Assembly (NCBI RefSeq): GCF_025860405.1
Contig: NZ_CP063785.1
Span: 4,216,001-4,280,000 of the forward strand
Direction: 5' to 3'
Source of the DNA: Tolypothrix sp. PCC 7712
GTDB taxonomy: Bacteria > Cyanobacteriota > Cyanobacteriia > Cyanobacteriales > Nostocaceae
Length of the DNA stretch: 64,000 nucleotides
Part shown: positions 16,506 through 25,727 of the stretch, in pieces
How positions within the stretch are numbered: the stretch's first letter is position 1
Layout of the letters: each line of letters opens with the position of its first letter
Notes under the pieces: generated by a model
Seen by the model: the letters and a program-made list of their open reading frames with translations, nothing else
The model's database searches: none
What the model was told of the DNA's origin: nothing
Position numbers and translations under genes: made by a program

Positions 16506-17093
16506 CTAAATTTCATAATACCAAATGTCTTCTTGCTTTAATATGATACGATGTAAAGACAGGCGATTAATTAATCCTTCTTGCTCAAATTGCCCTAAAA
16601 CGCGTGTGATGGTGACACGCGTTGAACCTAATATTTCTGCAAGGTCTTCGTGAGTAAGACGCATATCAATTAAACGTCCCTTGTCAACTTCCGAGCCGAA
16701 TCTTTTAGATAACCATGCTAATAATTTAATCAGCATCGTATCTACTTTTTTATAGCTACGAATCACCATCAACTCTTCCGCTTGTTGAATGTGAGCTAAT
16801 AAAATATCTGTAGGTTGGTGCCATTCTTCTAACAGTAAAATTTTTGCTTCTACTTTAGTGAGACACTCCATTTGATAGGGGTCTAACTTAGATAAACTTT
16901 TCCCTACTATATCCCCTGGCCCCCACAATCCTAAAGCAACTGTAGTACCATCTTCTAAATAGGTAAACGTGCGAACAAAGCCTGTTTCAATTTTCCACAA
17001 AACCCCTGGATGTTCTGGTAAAAATGACCTGCGAGTAAAAATCTGCTTAGTGTTTTTACTTGGTTGAGTAGTAACAATTTGTGAGAGAGCCAT
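16506..17093 (-). CDS. Crp/Fnr family transcriptional regulator
   Basis: 195 residues from ATG 17093 (MALSQIVTTQ). The frame is open 34 codons further upstream, but that extension does not fit the family. The N-terminal half is a cNMP-type beta-roll (GFVRTFTYLEDGTTVALGLWGPGDIVG); the C-terminal half is the winged helix with recognition region MRLTHEDLAEILGSTRVTITRVLGQFEQEGLI. The nucleotide pocket lacks the Crp RxS consensus that binds cAMP, so the effector is unknown. It converges with the NIL-domain genes and diverges from the large membrane-protein gene. NtcA and CysR are relatives, but I do not equate it with either. Confidence 0.88.
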   Translation of the reverse strand: MALSQIVTTQPSKNTKQIFTRRSFLPEHPGVLWKIETGFVRTFTYLEDGTTVALGLWGPGDIVGKSLSKLDPYQMECLTKVEAKILLLEEWHQPTDILLAHIQQAEELMVIRSYKKVDTMLIKLLAWLSKRFGSEVDKGRLIDMRLTHEDLAEILGSTRVTITRVLGQFEQEGLINRLSLHRIILKQEDIWYYEI

Positions 17094-17474
17094 TAGTAAA
17101 TATATTACTGTTATTCGATAGATTAACTGTAGTATACATATATCAGGTTCTTTGCGACTAGAGGTATTACACTCATCTAGATTTTTTTGCTGCAATTGAA
17201 AGGTTGAAGAACTAGATCCAACCTACTTTTTAAATTGGAAAATACACTTAACTTCACAGTAAATCGCCGGGAAACTCCGAACTGTGGGTGTGTAGGGTGA
17301 GATCCAAGCTATTTTAGGCGGTGGGACAGATAACTCTTTACTATGCCCCATGCCCTATCCCCTATGCCCTTTTGATGGTATAAGATTATGTCGGCTGAAT
17401 AAGTGTCACAGTTAGCGCATAATTATACTTTCATCTATCGAATATTTAAGTATATACTGATACGGCTGCGACTT
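17094..17474. other. divergent promoter region between Crp regulator and giant membrane protein
   Basis: No separate gene. It contains a short CCCCATGCCCTATCCC-type heptamer stretch (17344-17370), an AT-rich segment and a GTG (17403) that opens the downstream frame 24 codons before the chosen ATG. Confidence 0.45.
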
Positions 17475-20400
17475 ATGTTACCCGATCGCCCGATTAAATT
17501 TGAAGTCAGGCTGCCATCTTCCCATCCTCAGCTACTAGAAGGGCTAGATATATGGTTGCGCTTGGGTTTGATATCTCATGCCAAAGTGAGGCAGATTTGC
17601 GAAGAGAATTTGGTTTGTCCGGTGGTGTTGCAACCGCAAGCGGCTGTAACAATTTCCGATCCGGTGCAACAGTTACCTGTAGATATGTTACAGACTGCAT
17701 CTGTAAAATCTAGCAGTCGCACACAACCAGAACCGAAGTCAGCTAAACCTAACTTTGTAACCACAATGTTACAGTCCTTAGGGGAAGAATTGAGTGTACG
17801 CTGGCTGCTGTTTTTAGGGGTGTTTTTGGTGGTGGTATCCTCTGGGGTACTCGCAGCCAGCCAGTGGGAGAAGTTTCCCGCTTCTGGACAGTATGGGGTT
17901 TTATTCGCTTATACCTTAAGCTTTTGGGGTTTCAGCTTTTGGGCGGCGAAGCAAAATAACCTGAGATTGACTGCACAAACATTGCTGCTGGTGACGCTGT
18001 TATTAGTGCCGGTGAATTTTTGGGCAATGGACAGCTTCAAATTGTGGCACAATCCTTTGGACTGGATTACAGTTGCGATCGCAGCACCTACGTTAACAGT
18101 CATTACGGTTTTACTTTGCAATAATCGGCTATTTTTTACTAATTTACGCACTGATAAATTATTACTGCTCAATATTCTTGGGTTATCGTTCCTACATTGG
18201 GGCTGGAAAATCCCCGGCTTTCCTTTAGTTGCTGTGTATGCGGCGATGGTAGGAACAACTATTATTACTGTTTATTACAATCTTCACCGACAGCCTCAAT
18301 CCTCAGAAACTCCACCAACTGAAAGCAGTAGCCGCATCAGCTTCGGTATTAATTTACCTGCTGCTGTCATTGTTTATGCCCTATTAATGCTATTAATGCG
18401 GGCAATTTTTATTGTCCAGGTAGATGTCACCAAACTCGGTTTAGCCATTGGTATTTGCGGCTGGTTAATGACTTGGCTAGCTATGAGAGAGGCAGGAGGC
18501 AGGAGGCAGGAGGCAGGGGGACAAGGAGAAATAGGTAATTCCCCAATCACCAATCCCCAATCCCCATTACCCCTTATCCCCAGAGGGGGCCCCGAGTTCC
18601 CCAATCCCCAATCCCACCTCATCTGGCAACAACTCGGCAGCGTGCTACTATTACTGGGCTGGTTGGTGGCGGTGGTTAATTATCCTTGGCAAGCAATAGC
18701 TGTGAGTGGCTTGGGTTTGCAGTTTGTCGGTAGCAGATTGCAGAGATATAGCTTACAGGGTGACTTAGCGGCAGTTTTTGTTATTGGCTTACAGACGATT
18801 TGGCTGGGTTGGCGATTATTACCGTCGAGTATACAACAATCAGTGATCGCATTTGGTACGCAACTGACTAATTCTCAAAATGAACCTTGGGCGTTGCTGG
18901 GAGTGGTTTACTTTCCCTACCTGCTGTTGATGGTGGCGCTGACGGAAGGTTTTTATCGTCGCCAAAAGCAGGAATTGGCGCAATTTGGAGATGCGCTGAC
19001 GCTGATTTTGGGAACTGGTTTAACAGCGCTGACTTTATTTAATCCGGTATTGCGATCGCTGAATTTGCTATTCTCGACGATGACGCTGGGTTTTGTTACC
19101 AAGCAACGTTTACAGCGAGACTCAGAAATCAGGGCTTTTTCTCCCTTGATTTACATGACTCATGTCATGGGAGTATTTACATTTTGCTCAATCATTGATT
19201 GGCTGTTACCAAGTTTGGGTAGGGAAGTTTGGGCAACTATTTTATTAGTTGTGATGGTAGCAGAGTGGGGATTGAGTCTCGGTGATGGGCGCTGGCGACA
19301 GAGTGCATGGCATATTGGATTAGTTCTAGCCTTTGTCAGTTTCGTTTTATTTTGGGCAAATGCAGAATCATCTTGGTTGGGTGTAGTTCAAAGTTATCAC
19401 CATTGGGGAGTTCTTTGGCTAGTTACACCTTTAACTCTCACAGGAATTGCTAGCCGCACCAGTGGAACACGCCGCAGAATTAATAGTGGTTTGAGTATCT
19501 TGAGTTTAGGAATTGCTCAGTTACTGACTTTACAACTACCGGGAACGCGCTTAGTTGGTTTGGCTGTGGCGGCGGTGTTGATGTTGGCGAATACCCGCTA
19601 TTTGCAATATGAAATCTCCGCCGGGATAAATATCGGCTTTGGGCTGAGTTTTATCGGTGTGCTGCTGTGGGAAGGTATACCAGGATTACCACATCTTAGC
19701 CTTGCAGGTTGGTTTTTTGTCGGTGCGATCGCAATTTTAAGTTTATGGTTAGGGCGGACTGTTTTACTTCGCCAAAATCAGCCCTTAGCAACCATGTATG
19801 CTGATGCTGGGGATAAATGGGCGATCGCATTTTCTGTTTTAGAATTGTTTTTACTTACCGTACATTCCCTGACTGTTTATCAACGAATTAATACCCCTGG
19901 AGTTTTCTATTTAGCAGCTATTACCATCACCTTAGGAGCTATTACCTATCGCAGTTGGCGGGAACCGACAAACTGGGGATTTTATGGGATTGGTTGGTGT
20001 GTGGAATTGTTGATTGCCGAATTACTCGGTTTTTGGGGACGTTCGACTGTTAATATGGCGATCGCCAATATCGCTTTAGGTTTAATCACCCAATTGTTAG
20101 GGGAATGGTGGCGACGACGCTATCAAGGAGAGAATCTCAAAGTTAGTCTGCATCTTCTGCCCTTGATGTACGCTGCTTTAAGTGTACTTTTACGCTTAGA
20201 TACTTTTGAAGATTGGACAGGCTTGTGTTCTCTCGGTGTGGCTTTAATTGTGATTGGTGTCGGGCGACGCAGCGAAAGCTTCAAACCCCTGCTGTATTTG
20301 GGAATTATTGGTGTTTCAATTTCCGCCTATGAACTGCTGTTTTATCAAATGTCACAGGCGAAAGGCGGCGGTTATGGCGATGGCTTAATTGCGATGGCGA

Positions 20401-21479
20401 TGCTGGGTACTAGTATCATGTACGCATATCATATTTTATCGCCTTGGTTAGGAGATTACTTACACCTGACGCGCCCACAAATTAAAAGTATTGCTCATCT
20501 GCACTGGGCTTGGAGTAGTTGTTTATTAATTGCGGCCATTGGTGCGCCCATCGTTGTTAATCGCCTGGTAGGATTAGGCACAGGCATTGTTTTGATTCAG
20601 TATGCCATTTTTGAAGGACGGCAAATGTCTGCTACACGCCAGATTCTGGGTGACATTACCATAGCCGAGATGTGGGTTTACCTGGGATTATTAGAAGTAG
20701 CCGCCATCAGAATTTATTGGCGTGAAACCGCAATTGGACAATTATTAGCAGGGCCTTTAGTACCGTGGAAAGGTGCGATCGCTTGCGTAATTGCCTACTT
20801 CCTCTATATATTACCCTGGGAGAATTGGGGATGGTCAAAACGACCTTGGCAACGGGCGGCGTACATTATACCTTTGGTAATTTTAGCGGAAACCTACTTA
20901 AATGTTTACCCAATTACTTTAGTTATTACAGCTGGATTTTATGTTTTCCTAGCCGTAGTTGGCAATAACATAAGGTTTACATATATCAGCGTAGTGTTGA
21001 TAGATTGGGCATTATTTCGCTGGTTTGCTGACTTACATTTAAATGATCCTTTGTGGTATGTCACAATCATTGGATTATCAATACTATATATTGCTCAAAT
21101 AGATCCTCTATTCCAGCGAACAGAATATAAAGACGCGCGCCACAGTTTAAGAATGTTAGGAAGTGGATTAATTTGTGGTTGGGCAATTATCTTTAATCAA
21201 GATACCGCCTTAATACCAGGAATCTTCAGCCTAATTACAATTTTCGCGGGCTTAGGTTTAAGGATACGCGCCTTTCTCTACGTTGGTACAGCCGGGTTTT
21301 TAATTACTAGTATTTACCAATTAGTAATTTTCAGCTTACGTTATCCATTTTTAAAATGGGTTGTCGGCTTATTCGTGGGAATTGTGCTAATTTCCATTGC
21401 GGCTAACTTTGAAACTCGCCGCGCTCAAATTAGTTCTTTATTGCGAAATACCAATGATGAATTTCATGACTGGGAATAA
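17475..21479 (+). CDS. giant polytopic membrane protein (DUF2157-like N-terminal part)
   Basis: 1334 residues from ATG 17475 (MLPDRPIKFEV); a GTG at 17403 would add 24. A short cytoplasmic N-terminus (LLEGLDIWLRLGLISHAKVRQICEE) precedes ~35 hydrophobic segments that run to the end, starting with SVRWLLFLGVFLVVVSSGVLAA. This plan is known from uncharacterised cyanobacterial proteins and resembles DUF2157. No catalytic motif is seen. Codons corresponding to about 18484-18616 encode a Gly/Arg/Gln then Pro/Asn/Ser-rich insert (REAGGRRQEAGGQGEIGN, then NPQSPLPLIPRGGPEF) that is translated repeat DNA, in frame, in a loop between membrane segments. Confidence 0.75.
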   Translation: MLPDRPIKFEVRLPSSHPQLLEGLDIWLRLGLISHAKVRQICEENLVCPVVLQPQAAVTISDPVQQLPVDMLQTASVKSSSRTQPEPKSAKPNFVTTMLQSLGEELSVRWLLFLGVFLVVVSSGVLAASQWEKFPASGQYGVLFAYTLSFWGFSFWAAKQNNLRLTAQTLLLVTLLLVPVNFWAMDSFKLWHNPLDWITVAIAAPTLTVITVLLCNNRLFFTNLRTDKLLLLNILGLSFLHWGWKIPGFPLVAVYAAMVGTTIITVYYNLHRQPQSSETPPTESSSRISFGINLPAAVIVYALLMLLMRAIFIVQVDVTKLGLAIGICGWLMTWLAMREAGGRRQEAGGQGEIGNSPITNPQSPLPLIPRGGPEFPNPQSHLIWQQLGSVLLLLGWLVAVVNYPWQAIAVSGLGLQFVGSRLQRYSLQGDLAAVFVIGLQTIWLGWRLLPSSIQQSVIAFGTQLTNSQNEPWALLGVVYFPYLLLMVALTEGFYRRQKQELAQFGDALTLILGTGLTALTLFNPVLRSLNLLFSTMTLGFVTKQRLQRDSEIRAFSPLIYMTHVMGVFTFCSIIDWLLPSLGREVWATILLVVMVAEWGLSLGDGRWRQSAWHIGLVLAFVSFVLFWANAESSWLGVVQSYHHWGVLWLVTPLTLTGIASRTSGTRRRINSGLSILSLGIAQLLTLQLPGTRLVGLAVAAVLMLANTRYLQYEISAGINIGFGLSFIGVLLWEGIPGLPHLSLAGWFFVGAIAILSLWLGRTVLLRQNQPLATMYADAGDKWAIAFSVLELFLLTVHSLTVYQRINTPGVFYLAAITITLGAITYRSWREPTNWGFYGIGWCVELLIAELLGFWGRSTVNMAIANIALGLITQLLGEWWRRRYQGENLKVSLHLLPLMYAALSVLLRLDTFEDWTGLCSLGVALIVIGVGRRSESFKPLLYLGIIGVSISAYELLFYQMSQAKGGGYGDGLIAMAMLGTSIMYAYHILSPWLGDYLHLTRPQIKSIAHLHWAWSSCLLIAAIGAPIVVNRLVGLGTGIVLIQYAIFEGRQMSATRQILGDITIAEMWVYLGLLEVAAIRIYWRETAIGQLLAGPLVPWKGAIACVIAYFLYILPWENWGWSKRPWQRAAYIIPLVILAETYLNVYPITLVITAGFYVFLAVVGNNIRFTYISVVLIDWALFRWFADLHLNDPLWYVTIIGLSILYIAQIDPLFQRTEYKDARHSLRMLGSGLICGWAIIFNQDTALIPGIFSLITIFAGLGLRIRAFLYVGTAGFLITSIYQLVIFSLRYPFLKWVVGLFVGIVLISIAANFETRRAQISSLLRNTNDEFHDWE
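18484..18616. repeat. in-frame insertion of STRR plus 37-bp module inside a gene
   Basis: GAGGCAG heptamers (AGGAGGC repeats), then CCCCAAT heptamers and an exact 37-bp module at 18566-18602. The whole block keeps the reading frame of the membrane protein and introduces no stop codon. Confidence 0.85.
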
Positions 21480-21630
21480 GGAATTAATTCGTAATACCCT
21501 GCGGGAAGCGCAAAGCGCTACGTAATTCGTAATTAAGAGAGTAGAGCGCCTATGATATTTTTCAAGGAGTGCGATCGCTTTTTCGGTGTTGATGGGAAAA
21601 TCACATCAATATATTATCAGTAGGGGCACG

Positions 21631-21973
21631 GCATCCACAGACTTACGGTGAAATCGATAGATTATTGGTGCCGTGCCCAGCATCCACAGATTTTCGGCGA
21701 AATCGATAGATTATCGGTGCCGTGCCCAGCATCCACAGATTTTCGGTGAAATCGATAGATTATCGGTGCCGTGCCCAGCATCCACAGATTTTCGGTGAAA
21801 TCGATAGATTATTGGTGCCGTGCCCAGCATCCACAGATTTTCGGTGAAATCGATAGATTATTGGTGCCGTGCCCAGCATCCACAGATTTTCGGCGAAATC
21901 GATAGATTATCGGTGCCGTGCCCAGCATCCACAGATTTTCGCTAAAATCGATAGATTATCGGTGCTGTGCCCA
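21631..21973. repeat. seven tandem copies of a 49-bp unit
   Basis: Units start at 21631, 21680, 21729, 21778, 21827, 21876 and 21925, each GCATCCACAGATTTTCGG then TGAAATCGATAGATTATCGG and GTGCCGTGCCCA, with few substitutions. The unit derives from the dispersed GGGGCACGGCATCCACAGAC palindrome also present at 33293-33355. The flanks hold HIP1 sites at about 21571 and 21996. The rest of 21480-22018 shows no gene. Confidence 0.92.
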
Positions 21974-22018
21974 TACAATGTGGTTGGTGAAAAGTGCGAT
22001 CGCTTTTTTGGTTTGCAG

Positions 22019-22447
22019 TTACGAACTCGTCCCACCTGCAACCATTGCGGGAATTAACACCGCATCAATCACATGAATCACGCCATTGTCAGCCAGAATA
22101 TCAGTTTGCAGAACATGGGCATCATTGACTTTAATTGCACCATGATCTGACTCAATTGCTAAAATTGAACCCTCAAAAGTTTCTGCTTCCTCAATTTGTA
22201 CCAAATCATCAGATCTAACATCCCCAGAAGCAACATGATAAGTCACAATTTTCTTGAGCTTAGGGATATCTTGCAGCAGCGCGTCTAAAGTTCCCTCAGG
22301 CAGTTTAGCAAAGGCATCGTCAGTAGGTGCAAAAATCGTCAAAGAACCAGGACTTTTGAGAACATCTGTAAGTCCCACAGCGTCAACAGCCTTTACCAAA
22401 GTTTTGAAATTTCCTGCATTAATCGCAGCTTCTAAAAGATCCGCCAT
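22019..22447 (-). CDS. fasciclin (FAS1) domain protein
   Basis: A 142-residue single FAS1 domain with no signal peptide. The H1 box (SLTIFAPTDDAFAKLPEGT, residues ~36-54) and the H2-region (ILADNGVIHVIDAVLIP, ~115-131) are both present. FAS1 domains mediate cell-surface or protein-protein adhesion; lack of an obvious export signal is common in cyanobacterial single-domain versions. It ends in GGTSS. A second FAS1 gene is at 42089-42490. The start MADLLEAAI is typical for this subgroup. Confidence 0.9.
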   Translation of the reverse strand: MADLLEAAINAGNFKTLVKAVDAVGLTDVLKSPGSLTIFAPTDDAFAKLPEGTLDALLQDIPKLKKIVTYHVASGDVRSDDLVQIEEAETFEGSILAIESDHGAIKVNDAHVLQTDILADNGVIHVIDAVLIPAMVAGGTSS

Positions 22448-22688
22448 GAGGTTTAGTTACTTTCTTAACTTAGTTTTATAACCTACTTATAAAATGACCA
22501 AGCGCTCTCAACCTCTATCAAGAGAGAGGTTACCAACAATTGCATACCCTACAGCAGATTAATCAGTACTGCTAAACTGGGGAATGACATACAAAGGATG
22601 AAGGATCAAGGGTAAAGGATGAAAAAGTTGCATTTCATACTTCATACTTCCACCTTCAGACTTCAGATCACCCCAAAAACCACTGACT

Positions 22689-22925
22689 ATGCTTAAGCGT
22701 TCCAAGTTCGAGACAACCCAGTCTCAGATTATGCACCGTGCTGAGGATTTGATTAGTGCAGCCTCAAATCGGTACCGCATTACAGTTCAGGTGGCAAACC
22801 GTGCCAAGCGCCGCCGTTATGAAGACTTTGAAAATGCAGAAGATGCAATGATGAAACCAGTACTCCGGGCAATTATTGAAATGTCCGATGAACTGACTCA
22901 GCCAGAGATTATTGGGGAAATATAG
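22689..22925 (+). CDS. rpoZ: DNA-directed RNA polymerase omega subunit
   Basis: 78 residues with the cyanobacterial RpoZ pattern: MHRAEDLISAASNRYRITVQVANRAKRRRYED, followed by an acidic C-terminal half with MKPVLRAIIEMSDEL. The omega subunit binds beta' and helps polymerase assembly and sigma recruitment. The TAG stop runs directly into a GGGGACT heptamer array. A hypothetical exported protein and DUF1818 follow on the same strand. Confidence 0.92.
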   Translation: MLKRSKFETTQSQIMHRAEDLISAASNRYRITVQVANRAKRRRYEDFENAEDAMMKPVLRAIIEMSDELTQPEIIGEI

Positions 22926-22928
22926 GGA

Positions 22929-23074
22929 TGGGGAATGGGGATTGGGGACTGGGGACTGGGGACTGGGGAAGGGGAAAGGGATAAAAAGCTTTTCCAATGC
23001 CCCATGCCCTATGCCCTATGCCCTATGCCCTATGCCCTATGCCCTATGCCCCATGCCCCATGCCCCTTTTCCAA
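22929..23074. repeat. STRR arrays GGGGACT and CCCTATG
   Basis: About four GGGGACT-type heptamers (22929-22970) and about ten CCCTATG/CCCCATG heptamers (22999-23074) occupy the space between rpoZ and the next gene. The second array is open in one frame and falsely lengthens the next CDS. Confidence 0.88.
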
Positions 23075-23107
23075 ATTATAATTTTGCAGCTTAATTCAAT
23101 ATTCAAT

Positions 23108-23599
23108 ATGAAGTACTGGACACTGCCAATAGCTTTTATGGTCGTGGGTTTAATTTTATTGGGTTCGGGGGTAGATAATGCAAAATATACAAATATTATC
23201 GGTGTCCAACCTGCGATCGCACAGCGAATCAGCCCTAGTGAAGTATGGCAGGTAGTCTATCAACAGTTACCCGATTTTCCCAAAGAAAATCAGTATATCA
23301 GTAAAGAAACAGGGAAAGTTGCGGAAAATAATACTTTAGCAGGGCGCTTAATTCGTTATCACATTTACGTCAAAGAACGCACCCCCAATTACCGCCTAGA
23401 TTGGAAGCTGACTTTGGCTGATTATCTCAATGCCAATGAAACTATGTATGATGTGACATATCCCGGTTTTGATGTGTTGCGAGAAAATCCTATAGAAGGC
23501 GATCGCAAAGCTATTTCTAAGCTTACCCGCAGCCAGCGCAATGCCTTAGTACAAGTATTGACCAACATATTTAGTACTAATTCACCAAATACGCCATAA
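23108..23599 (+). CDS. exported hypothetical protein, 163 residues
   Basis: I start it at ATG 23108 (MKYWTLPIAFMVVGLILLGSG), because the 37 codons before it translate heptamer repeats. A signal peptide ends near AIAQ (residue ~40). The mature domain (PSEVWQVVYQQLPDFPKENQY, then LIRYHIYVKERTPNYRLDWKLTLADYL) has no Cys and no further membrane segment. Such proteins are conserved in cyanobacteria without an assigned role. It lies between rpoZ and the DUF1818 gene on the same strand. Confidence 0.7.
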   Translation: MKYWTLPIAFMVVGLILLGSGVDNAKYTNIIGVQPAIAQRISPSEVWQVVYQQLPDFPKENQYISKETGKVAENNTLAGRLIRYHIYVKERTPNYRLDWKLTLADYLNANETMYDVTYPGFDVLRENPIEGDRKAISKLTRSQRNALVQVLTNIFSTNSPNTP

Positions 23600-23718
23600 T
23601 TTTGGATTGTGAATTAATTTACCTAAAACAGCAATTTATCTCACGCCTTACCTGACGGTTGCTGTAGGTAGTTCATTCTACAATCCAAAATCCAAAATCC
23701 AAAATCCAAAATTCCCTG

Positions 23719-24084
23719 ATGGAACGAGTCATCAAAAGCGGATCTGGTTGGCGTATTGGCTGGAATCCTCATGCACCTGAATATAAAGGCCTAGTAGGTA
23801 CAGATGATTGGGCGATTGAGTTAACCGAAGCCGAGTTAAACGATTTCTGCCGTCTTTTCGCCCAGCTAGCCGACACCATGAAGTACATGGCAGCAGAATT
23901 GATGGATGAAGAAAAAATTGCTTGTGAAGCCGAAAGCGATTTATTATGGTTGGAGGTTGAAGGCTATCCTCACGCCTACAGTCTGCGCTTCATCCTGAAT
24001 ACAGGACGCTGTGTAGAAGGTAGCTGGGATAATTCGGCTGTTCCTGGTCTATTGCAAGCTGCTGGGATGCTCAAAGTTTTTTGA
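23719..24084 (+). CDS. DUF1818 family protein
   Basis: A 121-residue cytoplasmic protein. The pattern GSGWRIGWNPHAPEYKGLVG, DDWAIELTEAELNDFCRL and FILNTGRCVEGSWD matches the cyanobacterial DUF1818 family, whose structures show an RNA-binding-like (Whirly/PurA-type) beta-sheet fold but whose function is unproven. It is preceded by TCCAAAA(T) heptamers (23676-23710). tRNA-Pro follows 50 bp downstream. Confidence 0.82.
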   Translation: MERVIKSGSGWRIGWNPHAPEYKGLVGTDDWAIELTEAELNDFCRLFAQLADTMKYMAAELMDEEKIACEAESDLLWLEVEGYPHAYSLRFILNTGRCVEGSWDNSAVPGLLQAAGMLKVF

Positions 24085-24134
24085 ATTTTACCCTTGATTA
24101 TCCTGAAGCTTCTTGCTAATATAGTAATTCTGAC

Positions 24135-24208
24135 CGGGGCGTAGCGCAGCTTGGTAGCGCGCCACTTTGGGGTAGTGGAGGTCGTGGGTTCGAATCCCGC
24201 CGCTCCGA
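24135..24208 (+). tRNA. trnP: tRNA-Pro (GGG)
   Basis: A 74-nt cloverleaf: acceptor CGGGGCG/CGCTCCG, D-arm GCGC..GCGC, anticodon stem CCACT/AGTGG with loop TTGGGGT (anticodon GGG), T-arm CGTGG-GTTCGAA-TCCCG and discriminator A. CCA is not encoded. Confidence 0.95.
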
Positions 24209-24225
24209 TTGATAAAATCCCTAAT

Positions 24226-24260
24226 CCGCTAGTCTTTGAAGAAGATTAGCGGCTTTTTTC
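24226..24260 (+). terminator. rho-independent terminator after tRNA-Pro
   Basis: An 11-bp stem CCGCTAGTCTT / AAGATTAGCGG with one G-T wobble, a 5-nt loop, then C and six T. It starts 18 bp after the tRNA. Confidence 0.88.
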
Positions 24261-24357
24261 ATAGCAAGGGTTAACTCACTCCATACCAATTCCGTACCAA
24301 CACAGAAAGAATATACAGCAAATTCGATGTTTATGAGGTACAGCAACTAATTGAAAA

Positions 24358-24446
24358 AAGTAGTGAGTAATAAGTAGTGAGTAATAAGTAAATTTCCTAC
24401 TCATTATTCATAACTCATAACTCATAACTCATAACTCATAACTCAT
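24358..24446. repeat. STRR-like arrays between tRNA-Pro and cobL
   Basis: Two and a half copies of AGTAGTGAGTAATA followed by about five ATAACTC heptamers. No gene is present in this spacer. Confidence 0.8.
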
Positions 24447-24479
24447 GATGTACTTCACAGACTTCAAAAGTGCTGTAAA

Positions 24480-25706
24480 TTATTGATTTATAGCAGGAGA
24501 TTTTATTGCTATCCATTGAGTAACAGGTGCCATTCCTCGCCAGCCTAAAAATTTACCAATTGGTTCGGCACGTTGTATGGCAATGCGGGTGAAGTTGCCA
24601 CCCACTTTTTCATACCATTTAAATAAAGTTTGTTCGCCTTCAATAGTGACGACATTTGCCACTAATCTACCACCTGGTTTGAGTACTGACCAACAAATAT
24701 CAAATAAATTATCTGCTGTTACACCACCACCGATAAAAATAGCATCAGGTTGAGGTAAATCTTGCAGTGAATTTGGTGCTTTTCCAGCGATAATTTGCAG
24801 ACTTGGGACTCCTAAAGCGGCTGCATTATCAGCAATGTATTGCAGTCTAGTTGAGTTTTGTTCAATAGCGATCGCTCGACATCGCGGATGAGTCCGCATC
24901 CATTCTATAGAAATTGAACCACAACCAGCGCCTACATCCCACAGCAGTTCTCCTGGTATTGGCGCTAGGGTAGCTAGGGTAATCGCCCTGACTTCATGTT
25001 TAGTTAATTGTCCATCGTGATGATAAGCGTTATCTGGTAATCCTGGGATTCTGGGCAAAGATAGAACCCCAGAATCAGCAACACAATCAACTGCGATCGC
25101 ATTTAAAGCGGCGATGTCTGTTTCATTCCAAGATGCTGCGGTACTTTCTACAATTCGTTCTTGTGTACCACCCATCCTTTCTAAGACCGTAATTTTACTG
25201 TCACCATAGCCCCGTTGTGTCAAAATTTTTGCCACAATCCCGGGTGTGTCTTTACCTGCACTCAAAATTAGTAGCCGCGCCCCAGAATAAATATAAGACT
25301 GAATCAGCGCAGGTGGACGACCGCACAAACTGATGGTTTCTACTTCTGTTAATGACCATCCTAATCTGCCACAGGCGAGGCTGAAAGCTGAAGGTGCGGG
25401 AATAATCGTGATTTCGGAGAGAGGAATTTGTTTTGTTAAGGTAACACCAATCCCGTAACACATGGGATCGCCGCTAGCGAGGACACATACAACTTGGCCG
25501 CGATGTTGGATAATTTCGGCTACTGAGTTGCTAATGGGGGAAGCCCAGGTAATTTTCTGGCGTTGATCGTTGCTAGGAAGCATTGCTAAATGGCGATCGC
25601 CTCCTACTATTATTTCAGCTCGATCCACTAGGGAACGGGCGATCGCACTTAATCCTGGTAATCCATCTTCACCAATACCAACAATCGCCAGCCATTTACC
25701 TACCAT
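24480..25706 (-). CDS. cobL: bifunctional cobalt-precorrin-7 C5 / precorrin-6B C15 methyltransferase (CobL/CbiET)
   Basis: A 408-residue fusion. Residues 1-~200 are a CbiE-type tetrapyrrole methylase (LAIVGIGEDGLPGLSAIA, VVCVLASGDPMCYGIG, IIPAPSAFSLACGRLGW). Residues ~215-400 are a CbiT-type Rossmann methyltransferase (LLWDVGAGCGSISIEWMR, AIAIEQNSTRLQYI). Together they add the C5 and C15 methyls and decarboxylate the acetate side chain during corrin ring synthesis. Length is normal for CobL. A second SAM-methyltransferase gene lies 21 bp upstream on the same strand, so they may be co-transcribed. cobA and cbtB elsewhere in the window belong to the same pathway. Confidence 0.93.
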   Translation of the reverse strand: MVGKWLAIVGIGEDGLPGLSAIARSLVDRAEIIVGGDRHLAMLPSNDQRQKITWASPISNSVAEIIQHRGQVVCVLASGDPMCYGIGVTLTKQIPLSEITIIPAPSAFSLACGRLGWSLTEVETISLCGRPPALIQSYIYSGARLLILSAGKDTPGIVAKILTQRGYGDSKITVLERMGGTQERIVESTAASWNETDIAALNAIAVDCVADSGVLSLPRIPGLPDNAYHHDGQLTKHEVRAITLATLAPIPGELLWDVGAGCGSISIEWMRTHPRCRAIAIEQNSTRLQYIADNAAALGVPSLQIIAGKAPNSLQDLPQPDAIFIGGGVTADNLFDICWSVLKPGGRLVANVVTIEGEQTLFKWYEKVGGNFTRIAIQRAEPIGKFLGWRGMAPVTQWIAIKSPAINQ

Positions 25707-25727
25707 TTTCGCTAATAAATAGATAAT

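Noticed and set aside
21631..21973. CRISPR array
   Set aside because: The whole 49-bp unit is conserved; there are no variable spacers and no cas genes.
21631..21973. Replication origin based on ATCCACA repeats
   Set aside because: Only 7 of 9 positions match a DnaA box, no dnaA or dnaN nearby, and the unit derives from a dispersed repeat.
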